Source: Solobacterium sp.
GTDB lineage: Bacteria; Bacillota_I; Bacilli_A; Erysipelotrichales; Erysipelotrichaceae
Direction: 5' to 3'
Length of the DNA: 64,000 bases
Assembly: GCA_017510405.1 (NCBI GenBank)
Contig: JAFWNG010000003.1
Span: 39,013-103,012, forward strand
Shown here: in pieces, positions 23,739 through 33,904 of the stretch
How positions within the stretch are numbered: position 1 is the first letter of the stretch
How the letters are laid out: each line of letters opens with the position of its first letter
Notes under the pieces: model-generated
What the model was told of the DNA's origin: nothing
Database searches by the model: none
Seen by the model: only the letters and a program-made list of their open reading frames with translations
Program-made: the position numbers and the translations under genes

Positions 23739-24377
23739 ATGAAAATCAATACATATAGAAAGATACTGTGTGCAGGTGCTGCAGTTCTTGCCGGATGTAC
23801 TTCCTCTGCACCGGCAGGAAGATCCATGCCCTCCGGGAGCGCGGAAACAGCGATCGAAGATGAGAGCGTGCCGTCGGGAAACAGCGAACTGGACGCAGTG
23901 AAAGTGACATTCACTGCCCGTAAGCTGGAATTTGATCTAAATGATGCGGATCCCATGCAGTATGTCTATTGTGATCATAAAGATGTGAAGATCGAGACGA
24001 AAGATACGATCGATCTGAGGCAGACCGGGGAACAGACAGTGACCTATGAACTGCGGCTGGGCAGCGATGTGCGGAAAGAGTCGCATACATTCGTGATCCG
24101 GGATACGAAGCCTCCGGTCATCTCCATTCAACAGAGTGAGATCGAACTGTCCGTCGGTCAGGAATATGACGTACGGACGAATGTACTGTCGGTCATGGAT
24201 CCGGTGGAAGGGGAACTGCCGTATCTGGAGCGAAAGCCGCAGCAGGAAGGACAGGGCTGGTATACGATCTTCGGCGCGTACAGCACAGCGGGTGAAGGGA
24301 TCTACGATCTGACCGTGGAAGCTTTTGACTGCAATGGAAATGAAGCCGAAGAGGATATCCGGATCATCGTCAGGTAA
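23739..24377 (+). CDS. Lipoprotein with Ig-like (DUF5011-type) domains
   Basis: The 212-residue product has a lipoprotein signal with lipobox VLAGC (Cys20), then a Ser/Pro-rich linker and about two beta-sandwich units. TFVIRDTKPPVISIQQ in the middle and GIYDLTVEAFDCNGNEAEEDIRIIV at the end are typical of bacterial Ig-like domains of the DUF5011/HYR kind. It should be tethered to the outer face of the membrane. The ribosome site is ACGGAGG. No enzyme domain is present; binding or scaffold roles are possible. Confidence 0.8.
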   Translation: MKINTYRKILCAGAAVLAGCTSSAPAGRSMPSGSAETAIEDESVPSGNSELDAVKVTFTARKLEFDLNDADPMQYVYCDHKDVKIETKDTIDLRQTGEQTVTYELRLGSDVRKESHTFVIRDTKPPVISIQQSEIELSVGQEYDVRTNVLSVMDPVEGELPYLERKPQQEGQGWYTIFGAYSTAGEGIYDLTVEAFDCNGNEAEEDIRIIVR

Positions 24378-24402
24378 ATACCCGGACAAGCCGCCAAAAA
24401 CG

Positions 24403-24430
24403 TTGCAAAACTCTTTGGAAACGCTATAAT
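24403..24430 (+). promoter_or_regulatory. Promoter of the pheST T-box transcript
   Basis: TTGCAA (24403-24408), 16-base spacer, TATAAT (24425-24430). Confidence 0.8.
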
Positions 24431-24439
24431 AGGGAATTG

Positions 24440-24660
24440 TTAAAGCGTTTACGAAGAGACCAGTAACTGTGAAGAACATGACAGAGAAGGATCGGCAGGC
24501 TGAAAAGATCCGCATGGGGGAAACAGTGAATTCACTCTTCCAGTGAGACCAATCCTCTCCGGATGATCCCCGTTACGGATCGCAGAGGTGCACACAGCGA
24601 TGTGTGAATCAGGATGGTACCGCGTATGTTTACGTTCCTGGAAACAGGAGCGTTTTTTTA
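24440..24660 (+). promoter_or_regulatory. T-box leader controlling pheST
   Basis: The leader holds the near-consensus T-box AATCAGGATGGTACCGCG (around 24607-24624), which pairs with the NCCA end of uncharged tRNA. The antiterminator competes with the terminator hairpin ACGTTCCTG-GAAA-CAGGAGCGT plus T-run (24632-24659). The upstream GAAGAGACCAGTAAC and ACAGAGAAGG fit stem I motifs. A TTC around 24538 is a candidate Phe specifier. Together with the promoter it fills the 297-base gap before pheS. Confidence 0.9.
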
Positions 24661-24674
24661 TGAACGGAGGAAAC

Positions 24675-25709
24675 ATGGAACAGATCAGAGAAGTAGAAGA
24701 GAAAGCGCTGGAAGCAGTACGGAATGCGGCAGATCTGAATGAACTGCAGCAGGTACGCGTCACGTATCTCGGCAAAAAGGGAAGCATTCAGGCACTGATG
24801 TCAATGATGAAGTCCCTTCCGAAGGAAGAAAAGCCTGCATTCGGACAGGAAGTCAACCAGTGCAAGCAGACCGTCAGCGATGCAGTGGAAGCACGCATGG
24901 CGGAACTGAAAAAAGAAGAACTGGCAAAACAGCTCGAAAATGAGAAGATCGATATCACACTGTCCGGCGACCGGCTGGAAGTCGGTACGACACATCCGCT
25001 CATCATGGTTCAGCAGCAGCTGGAAGATCTGTTTATCGGAATGGGCTATACGGTAGCGGAAGGCCCGGAAGTCGAACAGGATCACTATAACTTTGAACTT
25101 GCCAACATCCCGAAGGATCACCCGGCAAGAGATATGCAGGACACATTCTATATCGATCCGAATACGCTCCTGCGCACGCATACGACAGCGATGCAGATGC
25201 GCGAACTGGAAAAGGCAAAAGGCAGAACACCGATCAAGCTGATCTGCCCGGGCAAAGTCTACCGCCGCGACGACGATGACGCGACCCACAGCCACCAGTT
25301 CATGCAGTGTGAAGGTCTTGTCGTCGGTGAGAAGATCACACTGGCAGATCTGAAGGGAACCCTGACGGCGATGGCAAACCGCATGTTCGGAGAAGGCCGC
25401 AAGGTCCGCTTCCGTCCGTCGTTCTTCCCGTTCACGGAACCGTCTGTAGAAGTCGACGTTTCCTGCCCGTTCTGCAACGGCAAGGGATGCAGCGTATGCA
25501 AGGGCTCCGGATGGATCGAGATCCTCGGTGCCGGCATGGTACATCCGCATGTACTGGAAATGAACGGCTTCGATTCCGAGAAATGCTCCGGCTTCGCGTT
25601 CGGCGTCGGTCTGGAACGTGTGGCAATGCTGAAATACGGTATCGATGATATCCGCAACTTCTATACGAATGATCTGAGATTCCTGAAGAATTTCGATCGC
25701 TTTGACTGA
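24675..25709 (+). CDS. pheS: Phenylalanine-tRNA ligase alpha subunit
   Basis: The 344-residue protein is the catalytic subunit of the alpha2-beta2 enzyme. It has the N-terminal coiled coil (about 1-85), the class II motif 1 with [30 protein letters not shown], motif 2 ([24 protein letters not shown]) and motif 3 ([19 protein letters not shown]). The length is that of other bacilli. The start at 24675 follows CGGAGG; an upstream in-frame extension overlaps the T-box terminator and is not used. Confidence 0.98.
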   Translation: MEQIREVEEKALEAVRNAADLNELQQVRVTYLGKKGSIQALMSMMKSLPKEEKPAFGQEVNQCKQTVSDAVEARMAELKKEELAKQLENEKIDITLSGDRLEVGTTHPLIMVQQQLEDLFIGMGYTVAEGPEVEQDHYNFELANIPKDHPARDMQDTFYIDPNTLLRTHTTAMQMRELEKAKGRTPIKLICPGKVYRRDDDDATHSHQFMQCEGLVVGEKITLADLKGTLTAMANRMFGEGRKVRFRPSFFPFTEPSVEVDVSCPFCNGKGCSVCKGSGWIEILGAGMVHPHVLEMNGFDSEKCSGFAFGVGLERVAMLKYGIDDIRNFYTNDLRFLKNFDRFD

Positions 25710-25723
25710 GGAGGAAGACCGGT

Positions 25724-28117
25724 ATGAAACTGAGTTATAAATGGCTGAATGAATATGTGTCTCTGGAAGGCATCACACCGGAGGAACTGGCAGACAAAAT
25801 GACGACTGCCGGCCTCGAAGTCGAAGGCGTGGAGCCGGTAGCCAGCGCAACAGATCTGGTGATCGGCGAAGTCATCGAGTGTGAATCGATTCCGGATACG
25901 CATCTGCACGCGACAAAAGTGCGCGTCGGCGACAAGCCGGAGGATGTCTATGAGATCGTCTGCGGTGCGCCGAATGTCCGTACCGGACTGAAGGTCATCG
26001 TTGCTCTGCCGGGCTGCGTACTGCCGGGCGGAACGATCCTGAGCAAGCCGGTGCGCGGCTACAACAGCAACGGCATGATCTGCGCGCTGTTCGAACTGGG
26101 CGTGGATAAGAAATGGCTGAGCGAAGACCAGCTCAACGGTATCGAGGAACTGCCGGCAGACGCTCCGGTAGGCGAAAAGAACGTACTGAGATGGCTCGGT
26201 CTTGACGATACGATCCTGGATGTCTCCCTGACGCCGAACCGTGCGGACTGCCTGTCCATGTGGAACATGGCAAAAGAAGTCGGTGCGATCCTGCGCCGTC
26301 CGGTCAACTGGCCGGATTACGAAGGCAAGAGCGATGTCGGCGGACCGTCTTCGTTCAAAGTCGCTACGGCTACAAAGAACTGCACATGCTTCTACGGAAA
26401 AGTCGTCAACCACGTCAAGGTAGGACCGTCGCCGAAGTGGCTGGTCAACTATCTGCACGCGGCCGGCATGAATTCCATCAATAACGTTGTCGACCTGTCC
26501 AACTTCGTCATGCTGGAGACCGGACAGCCGCTGCATTACTACGATCTTGCCAAGCTGCCGCATAAAGAGATCACAGTCGTGGATGACCGCGACATGACGA
26601 TCAAGGCACTGGACGGCGTTGAGTTCGAGATCCAGAAAGGTGATATCCTGATCACGACCGGCGGCGAAGCGACCGGTATTGCCGGCATCATGGGCGGCGA
26701 GGAATCCATGATCGATGAGAATACACAGGGTATCTTCATTGAAGCAGCGCACTTTGACGCAGCTTCCGTACGCCGTACATCCATCCGCCTCAATCTGATC
26801 ACCGAAGCAGCCCAGCGCTTCACAAAGGGTGTGGAAATGGGCGCTATGAAGAAAGCGGTAGACCGTTCGGTACAGCTGCTTGAGAAATACGCAGATGCGT
26901 CCGGCTTCGAAGAAACACAGATCGCCGGCGATCCGTCCGCGGAACCGGTCATCATCAAAGAAACTCTGACGCACTGCAACGAACTGCTCGGCACAGAATT
27001 CACGATGGACCAGGTCACAGAAGTCCTGTCCGCTCTGGATTTCCGTCCGGAAGTCGACGGGGATGAGATCACCTGTCATATTCCGGGCTACCGGATCGAC
27101 ATGGAGCGTCCGGCGGATGTGGATGAGGAGATCATCCGTCTGATCGGATTCGACTCCCTGAAAGAGACTCTGCCGGTCATGGAAGCGACCGTCGGCCAGT
27201 TCACGCCGGCACAGGCGACCCGTCGTACGGTCATGAACGTTCTGCAGGCAATGGGTCTTCACCAGATCGTTACATATACGCTTGTATCGGAAGACTATAT
27301 CAATGATGCATTTGATCCGTGCGGGGAAGCGATCGCGCTTTCCATGCCGATGAGCGAAGCACGCAAATACATCCGCACCAGCCTCATCAACAGTGTTCTG
27401 GAATGCGTCCAGTACAACGAAGCGCACCAGAACACCGGCAATAACTTCTTTGAGCATTCCTTCGTTTCCTGGAAGGGCGGCGAAGAAGAGCGTCTTGCCA
27501 TCGTGCTGGACAGCCCGCTGACGGAAGACCTGCTCCATAAGATCACGATTCCGGCAGACTTCTATGCCATGAAGGGAATCGTTACCGCGGTTCTCGGCAA
27601 GCTCGGCTTCAACGCCAGCCGTGTGCATATCAAAGAAAACACATGCGACAAGGTCCACTTCCATCCGTACCGTTCGGCGGAAGTATGGCTCGACAAGACA
27701 CGTCTCGGCGTCTTCGGCGAAGTGCATCCGGAATATGCCGCGAAGTTCGATCTGAAGCGCATCGTTTACGCAGAACTGCGTCTTGGACCGGTGCTCACAG
27801 CCCGTACGTCCAAAGTCCGCTTCAACGCGCTTGACCGCTACCCGGCAGTTACCCGCGACATCGCGATCGTTGTAAAGAAGAACGTTACCGGTGAAGAGAT
27901 CCTCAATACGGTCCGCAAGGCAGGCAAGAAGATCATGCGCAATTCCGAGATCTTCGATATCTACGAAGGCGAGCACGTCGGCGCAGATGAGAAATCCGTG
28001 GCGCTTCGCATCACATACCAGGCAGACCACACGCTGAAGGACGAAGAGATCACTTCCGCACACGAAGAGATCCTGACACAGCTGAAGAACAAGCTCAAAG
28101 CACAGCTTCGCGCATAA
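25724..28117 (+). CDS. pheT: Phenylalanine-tRNA ligase beta subunit
   Basis: The 797-residue protein shows the usual order: N-terminal OB-fold tRNA-binding domain (about 40-150), B3/4 editing domain, B5 domains, the catalytic-like core, and the C-terminal anticodon-binding ferredoxin fold (FNALDRYPAVTRDIAIVV to the end). It follows pheS by 14 bases with a GGAGGAAG ribosome site, and both depend on the T-box leader. Confidence 0.98.
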   Translation: MKLSYKWLNEYVSLEGITPEELADKMTTAGLEVEGVEPVASATDLVIGEVIECESIPDTHLHATKVRVGDKPEDVYEIVCGAPNVRTGLKVIVALPGCVLPGGTILSKPVRGYNSNGMICALFELGVDKKWLSEDQLNGIEELPADAPVGEKNVLRWLGLDDTILDVSLTPNRADCLSMWNMAKEVGAILRRPVNWPDYEGKSDVGGPSSFKVATATKNCTCFYGKVVNHVKVGPSPKWLVNYLHAAGMNSINNVVDLSNFVMLETGQPLHYYDLAKLPHKEITVVDDRDMTIKALDGVEFEIQKGDILITTGGEATGIAGIMGGEESMIDENTQGIFIEAAHFDAASVRRTSIRLNLITEAAQRFTKGVEMGAMKKAVDRSVQLLEKYADASGFEETQIAGDPSAEPVIIKETLTHCNELLGTEFTMDQVTEVLSALDFRPEVDGDEITCHIPGYRIDMERPADVDEEIIRLIGFDSLKETLPVMEATVGQFTPAQATRRTVMNVLQAMGLHQIVTYTLVSEDYINDAFDPCGEAIALSMPMSEARKYIRTSLINSVLECVQYNEAHQNTGNNFFEHSFVSWKGGEEERLAIVLDSPLTEDLLHKITIPADFYAMKGIVTAVLGKLGFNASRVHIKENTCDKVHFHPYRSAEVWLDKTRLGVFGEVHPEYAAKFDLKRIVYAELRLGPVLTARTSKVRFNALDRYPAVTRDIAIVVKKNVTGEEILNTVRKAGKKIMRNSEIFDIYEGEHVGADEKSVALRITYQADHTLKDEEITSAHEEILTQLKNKLKAQLRA

Positions 28118-28123
28118 GAAAAG

Positions 28124-28161
28124 GCAGATACCTCAGAAAATGAGGTATCTGCTATTTTTTT
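28124..28161. terminator. Terminator shared by pheT and the convergent membrane gene
   Basis: GCAGATACCTCA-GAAAA-TGAGGTATCTGC followed by a run of T on the plus strand; the T-rich tail on the other strand is weaker. Confidence 0.85.
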
Positions 28162-29861
28162 GGCCCGAAAGTGAAACCGAGGCGTTTCAGGAAGTAGCGG
28201 TTCTTCCCCAGGTAGAGGAATACCATGGTCAGGATCGAGGCCTGCCTTGCGAACAGCTGTACGCCGGTGCGCTGGTAGATGCACATGTACTGTCCCGGTT
28301 CCGCTGTCCGGATACTGACGAGGCGGCTTGAGGATGGGATCACCGGCAGGGTAACATACGAGCCGGCGATATCATCTCTTTTCCAGATCGTATAGCCTTT
28401 GTAATACGTGATCGGCAGTTCGACGAAGTCATGTGCGTCATCGAGCGTGAAGAGGATCGATGTCGATAACCGTCTGAGCTCCGTATCCAGCGGACCGTCT
28501 TCGGTATAGATGACAGGCTCTCTCTCGCGGAAATCCGGGGAGCCGAGCGGCAGATAATCGCCGCCGGCCAGTTTGGTGCGTACATAGTAAGCGGAATAAT
28601 ACGGATCGATCAGCGTCCCGTCGACCAGAGCGCTGTACGGTGTCTGGGAGGTGATGCCGAATGTCCGCGTCAGTGCCGGCGTGACATGCCAGATGCCTTC
28701 CGCCGCAAGGACGAGGGATACGGCTGCGGCAAACACCGCTCTGCCGGATATCTGCGTCACAGCTATGGCGGCCGGGACACAGAGCAGCGCCATTGCCGGC
28801 ATCACAAGCCGCCAGGGGAACTGGATGATCGATGCGAAATGCATATTCTGCCAGGGCAGAAGCGAACACGGCAGAAGCAGGAATACATACCCGAGAATGC
28901 GCACGTCGCGCAGGAAGGCAGCCTGCTGTCCGCTTGTATTTTTCTTCCGCATGAGAAGCGGCGCCGCCGTCAGGAACCATCCCGGATTCACCGTCATGAT
29001 CATGTCTCTGGCATAGTCGTTGTTGCCGTAGCCGAATACGGTGCGGTTGGTGATATACTGCCACGGCTTCATCGTGTACGCCGCAAGGTCACTGCCGGTG
29101 ATATTGAGATTGAAGCGCTGTGAGAATAACTGTTCGATCATCGGCAGGGTAAAGAAAGCCGTTGCGAAGAACGCTCCGAGTATGCCTTCAAACAGACTGC
29201 GGATATCCTTCGGATCTGCGCCTGGCGCCCGCAGCAGAAAGAAGATCACCGTCAGGATCACGCCGAAGAGAAATGAGATGTTATGCGACAGGACCAGGCC
29301 GGCAAGACCGGCGCCGACAAACATGCGTCCTTTCGCGTCGCTGTCATACAGCACGGCATACAGTCCGTACAGCAGGACCGGCAAAAACATCATGGCGCTG
29401 ATCTCACCGAGAGCGCCGCGCACATAAATGTCCGTGATCCGGTAATTGGCAAACGCAAATGCTGTCAGAGCGATGCAGGCGGCCGGCATATTCCCGGTCA
29501 CGCGGTCTGCGTACAGCGCCGTCATGAACAGTGAGATCAGCGTGAATACGAAGACGGTGAACTTATAGCAGAACGCGATCGAGACGCCGAACGTATACAG
29601 CAGGGCGGCCGGCATCAGAAGCACGTCGGAGTAGAACAGCGGGGACGCGTAGCCGTAGCCGTTGTTTTTTAACGGATAGACGGACGGCAGGTATTCTCCG
29701 TTCTTCATGGACATCGCCATGCCTTCAATGCGGGAGAGATGGAAGAACGTATCGTGCTCGATCGCCAGAAGATCCTTTACAAGATAGGGATAGAGCAGGA
29801 GCACGGTACATACCAGGGAAGCGCCGAAATACAGCAGATACCGTTTTGGTATTTTTTTCAT
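28152..29861 (-). CDS. Polytopic membrane protein, GT-C/YfhO-like
   Basis: The 569-residue protein has about 11-12 hydrophobic segments. HDTFFHLSRIEGMAMSMKNGEYLPSVYP follows the first helix; a comparable acidic loop after TM1 is typical of GT-C glycosyltransferases and of related '6-pyruvoyl-tetrahydropterin synthase-like' membrane proteins. A soluble part with beta strands lies before the last helix (about residues 410-530). The start used has GGAGGTTCGG and gives an ATGA overlap with the preceding GT39-like gene. The two probably act together in glycosylation of envelope polymers or surface proteins. Confidence 0.65.
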   Translation of the reverse strand: MKKIPKRYLLYFGASLVCTVLLLYPYLVKDLLAIEHDTFFHLSRIEGMAMSMKNGEYLPSVYPLKNNGYGYASPLFYSDVLLMPAALLYTFGVSIAFCYKFTVFVFTLISLFMTALYADRVTGNMPAACIALTAFAFANYRITDIYVRGALGEISAMMFLPVLLYGLYAVLYDSDAKGRMFVGAGLAGLVLSHNISFLFGVILTVIFFLLRAPGADPKDIRSLFEGILGAFFATAFFTLPMIEQLFSQRFNLNITGSDLAAYTMKPWQYITNRTVFGYGNNDYARDMIMTVNPGWFLTAAPLLMRKKNTSGQQAAFLRDVRILGYVFLLLPCSLLPWQNMHFASIIQFPWRLVMPAMALLCVPAAIAVTQISGRAVFAAAVSLVLAAEGIWHVTPALTRTFGITSQTPYSALVDGTLIDPYYSAYYVRTKLAGGDYLPLGSPDFREREPVIYTEDGPLDTELRRLSTSILFTLDDAHDFVELPITYYKGYTIWKRDDIAGSYVTLPVIPSSSRLVSIRTAEPGQYMCIYQRTGVQLFARQASILTMVFLYLGKNRYFLKRLGFTFGPKK

Positions 29862-31738
29862 CCGAACCTCCATCCGGACAGAAGCTCAAGCGCCCGGATC
29901 CATGGAAGCGGCGCACCGTGTCCTGCAGTGGCCGGCAGATAAAGCAGAAAAATAAGGAAATAGACCACAAGGACCGCATGGAAGAACAGCTTCCATCCCG
30001 GTGATTCTTCCAGCACCATGTTCACTGCCCAGGCAATGGCAAGGACGAGGAAGACGGAAGTCGGATAGTAATGATAGGCAAATGTGCATCTGCCCACGAG
30101 CAGCGCCCACGGCAGGATGGCGGTCAGGATCAGGACAAGGATCTCCCATGCCCGTACGTCTTTTTCACCGATCCATCCGGATACGGTCATCAGGAAACAG
30201 AACAGACCGCCCCATGCCAGCAGGGGATGCGAGAAGCAGGAGATGCTGTAGGTGATCTCATCCGGACTGGTGTGAAAGTAATACCAGATCGGCCGCAGAT
30301 CCAGCACCCAGTGATACCACGAACTCTGAAACGGGTGGGTGGCTTCCAGGGTGGAATGGTAGCGGTACATATAGAGCGTCTGTTCCCAGACCGTACCGAT
30401 TGACCATCCGCTCCGGCTGATATGATCCGGAAGATAAGCCAGCCAGTATACTGCGATCGGCAGAAAGATGAAGAACACGAAGCACCAGGCCGCCGTCTTC
30501 CAGAACATGGCGGGGAACTGCTTCTGTACGGAACGCGCGTACGGTCCGGTATGTCCGCGGGATGCCTTCCACGTCCGGTACCACAGGAAGAAGCGGGTAA
30601 ACAGCAGAAGCGCCAGGCCGACGGCACTGTAGCAGGCCGTCCACTTGACCGCGATCGCGACGGACATGGCAAGACCGGCTTTGAACAGCTGTTTCAGCTG
30701 TCTGTCAAACGGTTCCTCAAAGTGATCCATATGGCAGTATTTCAGCATCTCCAGGACCATCCAGAGGATCGTGATCATACTGAACGGTTCCAGCGTGCCG
30801 ATCCGCGACGTTGTCAGATGCATGAAGTCGCCGGCCAGGAAGCACGATGCGAAGAACGATATGTACGTGGAAGAGAACAGCAGATGGACAATGGCATAGA
30901 ACAGAGGGATCATGAAGATCCCGCAGAGCGCGCCGGGCAGACGCCACACAAACGGCGACAGTCCGAACAGCCTGATAAACAGCGCCATGATATTCGTTCC
31001 CAGAAGCGGGTGCACCGTCGCGTACATATACTGTCCGTTCGCAATCTCCCAGGCGTTGCGCACATGGTAGACTTCATCGAAATACGCTTCGTCGGTAAAG
31101 AGCGGATCGATGAGCAGCTTATCCTGTTCGTCGATCATCAGCACGGCCGGATATCTGCTGTCCGCGTATGCGTCTTCGGCGACGGCGAGGGGAAGGTATT
31201 CGTCTTTTCCGGCGGCCTTGACAGCAAACTCGGTAATGGTATTGTGCGGATCGACGGAGGACAGGCGCAGATAGCGGTAGTCCAGATTGCATTCCATCAT
31301 CATGTATTCATAGATCTGTCCGGCATCCGGACTCCAGATCAGATCCCACTGACTCTGATCCTGACTGCCGTATACCGCAAGACCGGAAAGGCCGATCTGA
31401 TACCCGGCTTCCAGCGCGTTATTGTCGCCTTCGCCGTACAGCAGCACCAGGCGGTCAAACCGGGTGTCCCCGGTCAGCTCAAATACGACATCCTGTCCGG
31501 CAGTGGAAGGCTGCCATGTCGTCACCGGAAAGACCGTCGAGCCGAGCCGGTACAGCGAGACCGCCGCATACAGGGCAGTGACGGAAAGCACTGCCATTAT
31601 GTCCTGGTTCGTATAATTCCGGAAACGCAGATTTATCTTTTTCAGCCGCAGCTTCCATACCGCAGCCAGAACAGCGGAAACGACTGCCAGAAGCAGCAGT
31701 AATCCCCCGGTATCCTTAAATTGAAATAATGCATTCAT
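29858..31738 (-). CDS. Protein O-mannosyltransferase-like (GT39) with inserted discoidin-like domain
   Basis: The 626-residue protein matches the phospholipid-carrier-dependent glycosyltransferases. DEAYFDEVYHVRNAWEI holds the Asp-Glu active-site pair, followed by HPLLG, RLPGALCGIFMIPLFY and a C-terminal PMT_4TMC-like half (WYYF, FAYHYYPTSVFL). Between the second helix and that motif are about 110 residues (about 75-185) resembling an F5/8 type C or galactose-binding sandwich. It would use a polyprenyl-phosphate sugar to glycosylate proteins or glycans outside the cell. It lacks a Shine-Dalgarno, and TATACT ends 6 bases before the ATG. Confidence 0.82.
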   Translation of the reverse strand: MNALFQFKDTGGLLLLLAVVSAVLAAVWKLRLKKINLRFRNYTNQDIMAVLSVTALYAAVSLYRLGSTVFPVTTWQPSTAGQDVVFELTGDTRFDRLVLLYGEGDNNALEAGYQIGLSGLAVYGSQDQSQWDLIWSPDAGQIYEYMMMECNLDYRYLRLSSVDPHNTITEFAVKAAGKDEYLPLAVAEDAYADSRYPAVLMIDEQDKLLIDPLFTDEAYFDEVYHVRNAWEIANGQYMYATVHPLLGTNIMALFIRLFGLSPFVWRLPGALCGIFMIPLFYAIVHLLFSSTYISFFASCFLAGDFMHLTTSRIGTLEPFSMITILWMVLEMLKYCHMDHFEEPFDRQLKQLFKAGLAMSVAIAVKWTACYSAVGLALLLFTRFFLWYRTWKASRGHTGPYARSVQKQFPAMFWKTAAWCFVFFIFLPIAVYWLAYLPDHISRSGWSIGTVWEQTLYMYRYHSTLEATHPFQSSWYHWVLDLRPIWYYFHTSPDEITYSISCFSHPLLAWGGLFCFLMTVSGWIGEKDVRAWEILVLILTAILPWALLVGRCTFAYHYYPTSVFLVLAIAWAVNMVLEESPGWKLFFHAVLVVYFLIFLLYLPATAGHGAPLPWIRALELLSGWRFG

Positions 31739-31744
31739 ACTCTG

Positions 31745-31750
31745 AGTATA
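31745..31750 (-). promoter_or_regulatory. -10 box placing the GT39-like start codon at +1
   Basis: Minus-strand TATACT, then CAGAGT, then ATG: the same geometry as for trmO. Confidence 0.5.
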
Positions 31751-31784
31751 CTACAGGGTCACCGGGGTTTTGCTCAGAAAAGTG

Positions 31785-31811
31785 TTAGCACTCATATTGA
31801 CAGAGTGATAT
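31785..31811 (+). promoter_or_regulatory. CIRCE-like operator 1 of groESL
   Basis: Left arm TTAGCACTC is perfect, followed by 9 bases and a partly matching right arm, GAGTGATAT. It overlaps the -35 hexamer; HrcA would bind here. Confidence 0.7.
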
Positions 31812-31824
31812 CACGTGGTACAAT
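31797..31824 (+). promoter_or_regulatory. groESL promoter
   Basis: TTGACA (31797-31802), 16-base spacer and extended -10 TGG-TACAAT (hexamer 31819-31824). Confidence 0.85.
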
Positions 31825-31831
31825 ACTCGTG

Positions 31832-31858
31832 TTAGCAGACAACGTGTCTGAGTGCTAA
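31832..31858 (+). promoter_or_regulatory. CIRCE-like operator 2 of groESL
   Basis: TTAGCAGAC, 9 bases, and a perfect right arm GAGTGCTAA. It lies just downstream of the transcription start, 19 bases before groES. Confidence 0.8.
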
Positions 31859-31877
31859 ATGTGAACAGGAGGCAATT

Positions 31878-33790
<1,913 letters not shown>

Positions 33791-33812
33791 TCGGATACAC
33801 GAATCATTGAAT

Positions 33813-33846
33813 GAACAGGGTCCTTTCGACAGGGATCCTGTTTTTC
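33813..33846 (+). terminator. Terminator after groEL
   Basis: AACAGGGTCC / GGATCCTGTT stem (one G-T pair) followed by TTTTT. Confidence 0.8.
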
Positions 33847-33904
33847 ATATGGAAAAACAGGGCGGTATCGTATAGAATATGGAAGTTGTCCGGGAGGACT
33901 TTTT

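Noticed and set aside
24436..24456. cre-like sequence (AAAGCGTTTACG) at the start of the pheST leader
   Set aside because: It misses at least three conserved cre positions, including the TG at the left, and the T-box explains control of the operon.
25661..28063. 800-codon open frame on the minus strand opposite pheT
   Set aside because: It lies fully antisense to a highly conserved pheT, has no ribosome site, and reads as a Cys/His/Arg-rich sequence typical of a shadow of GC-rich coding DNA.
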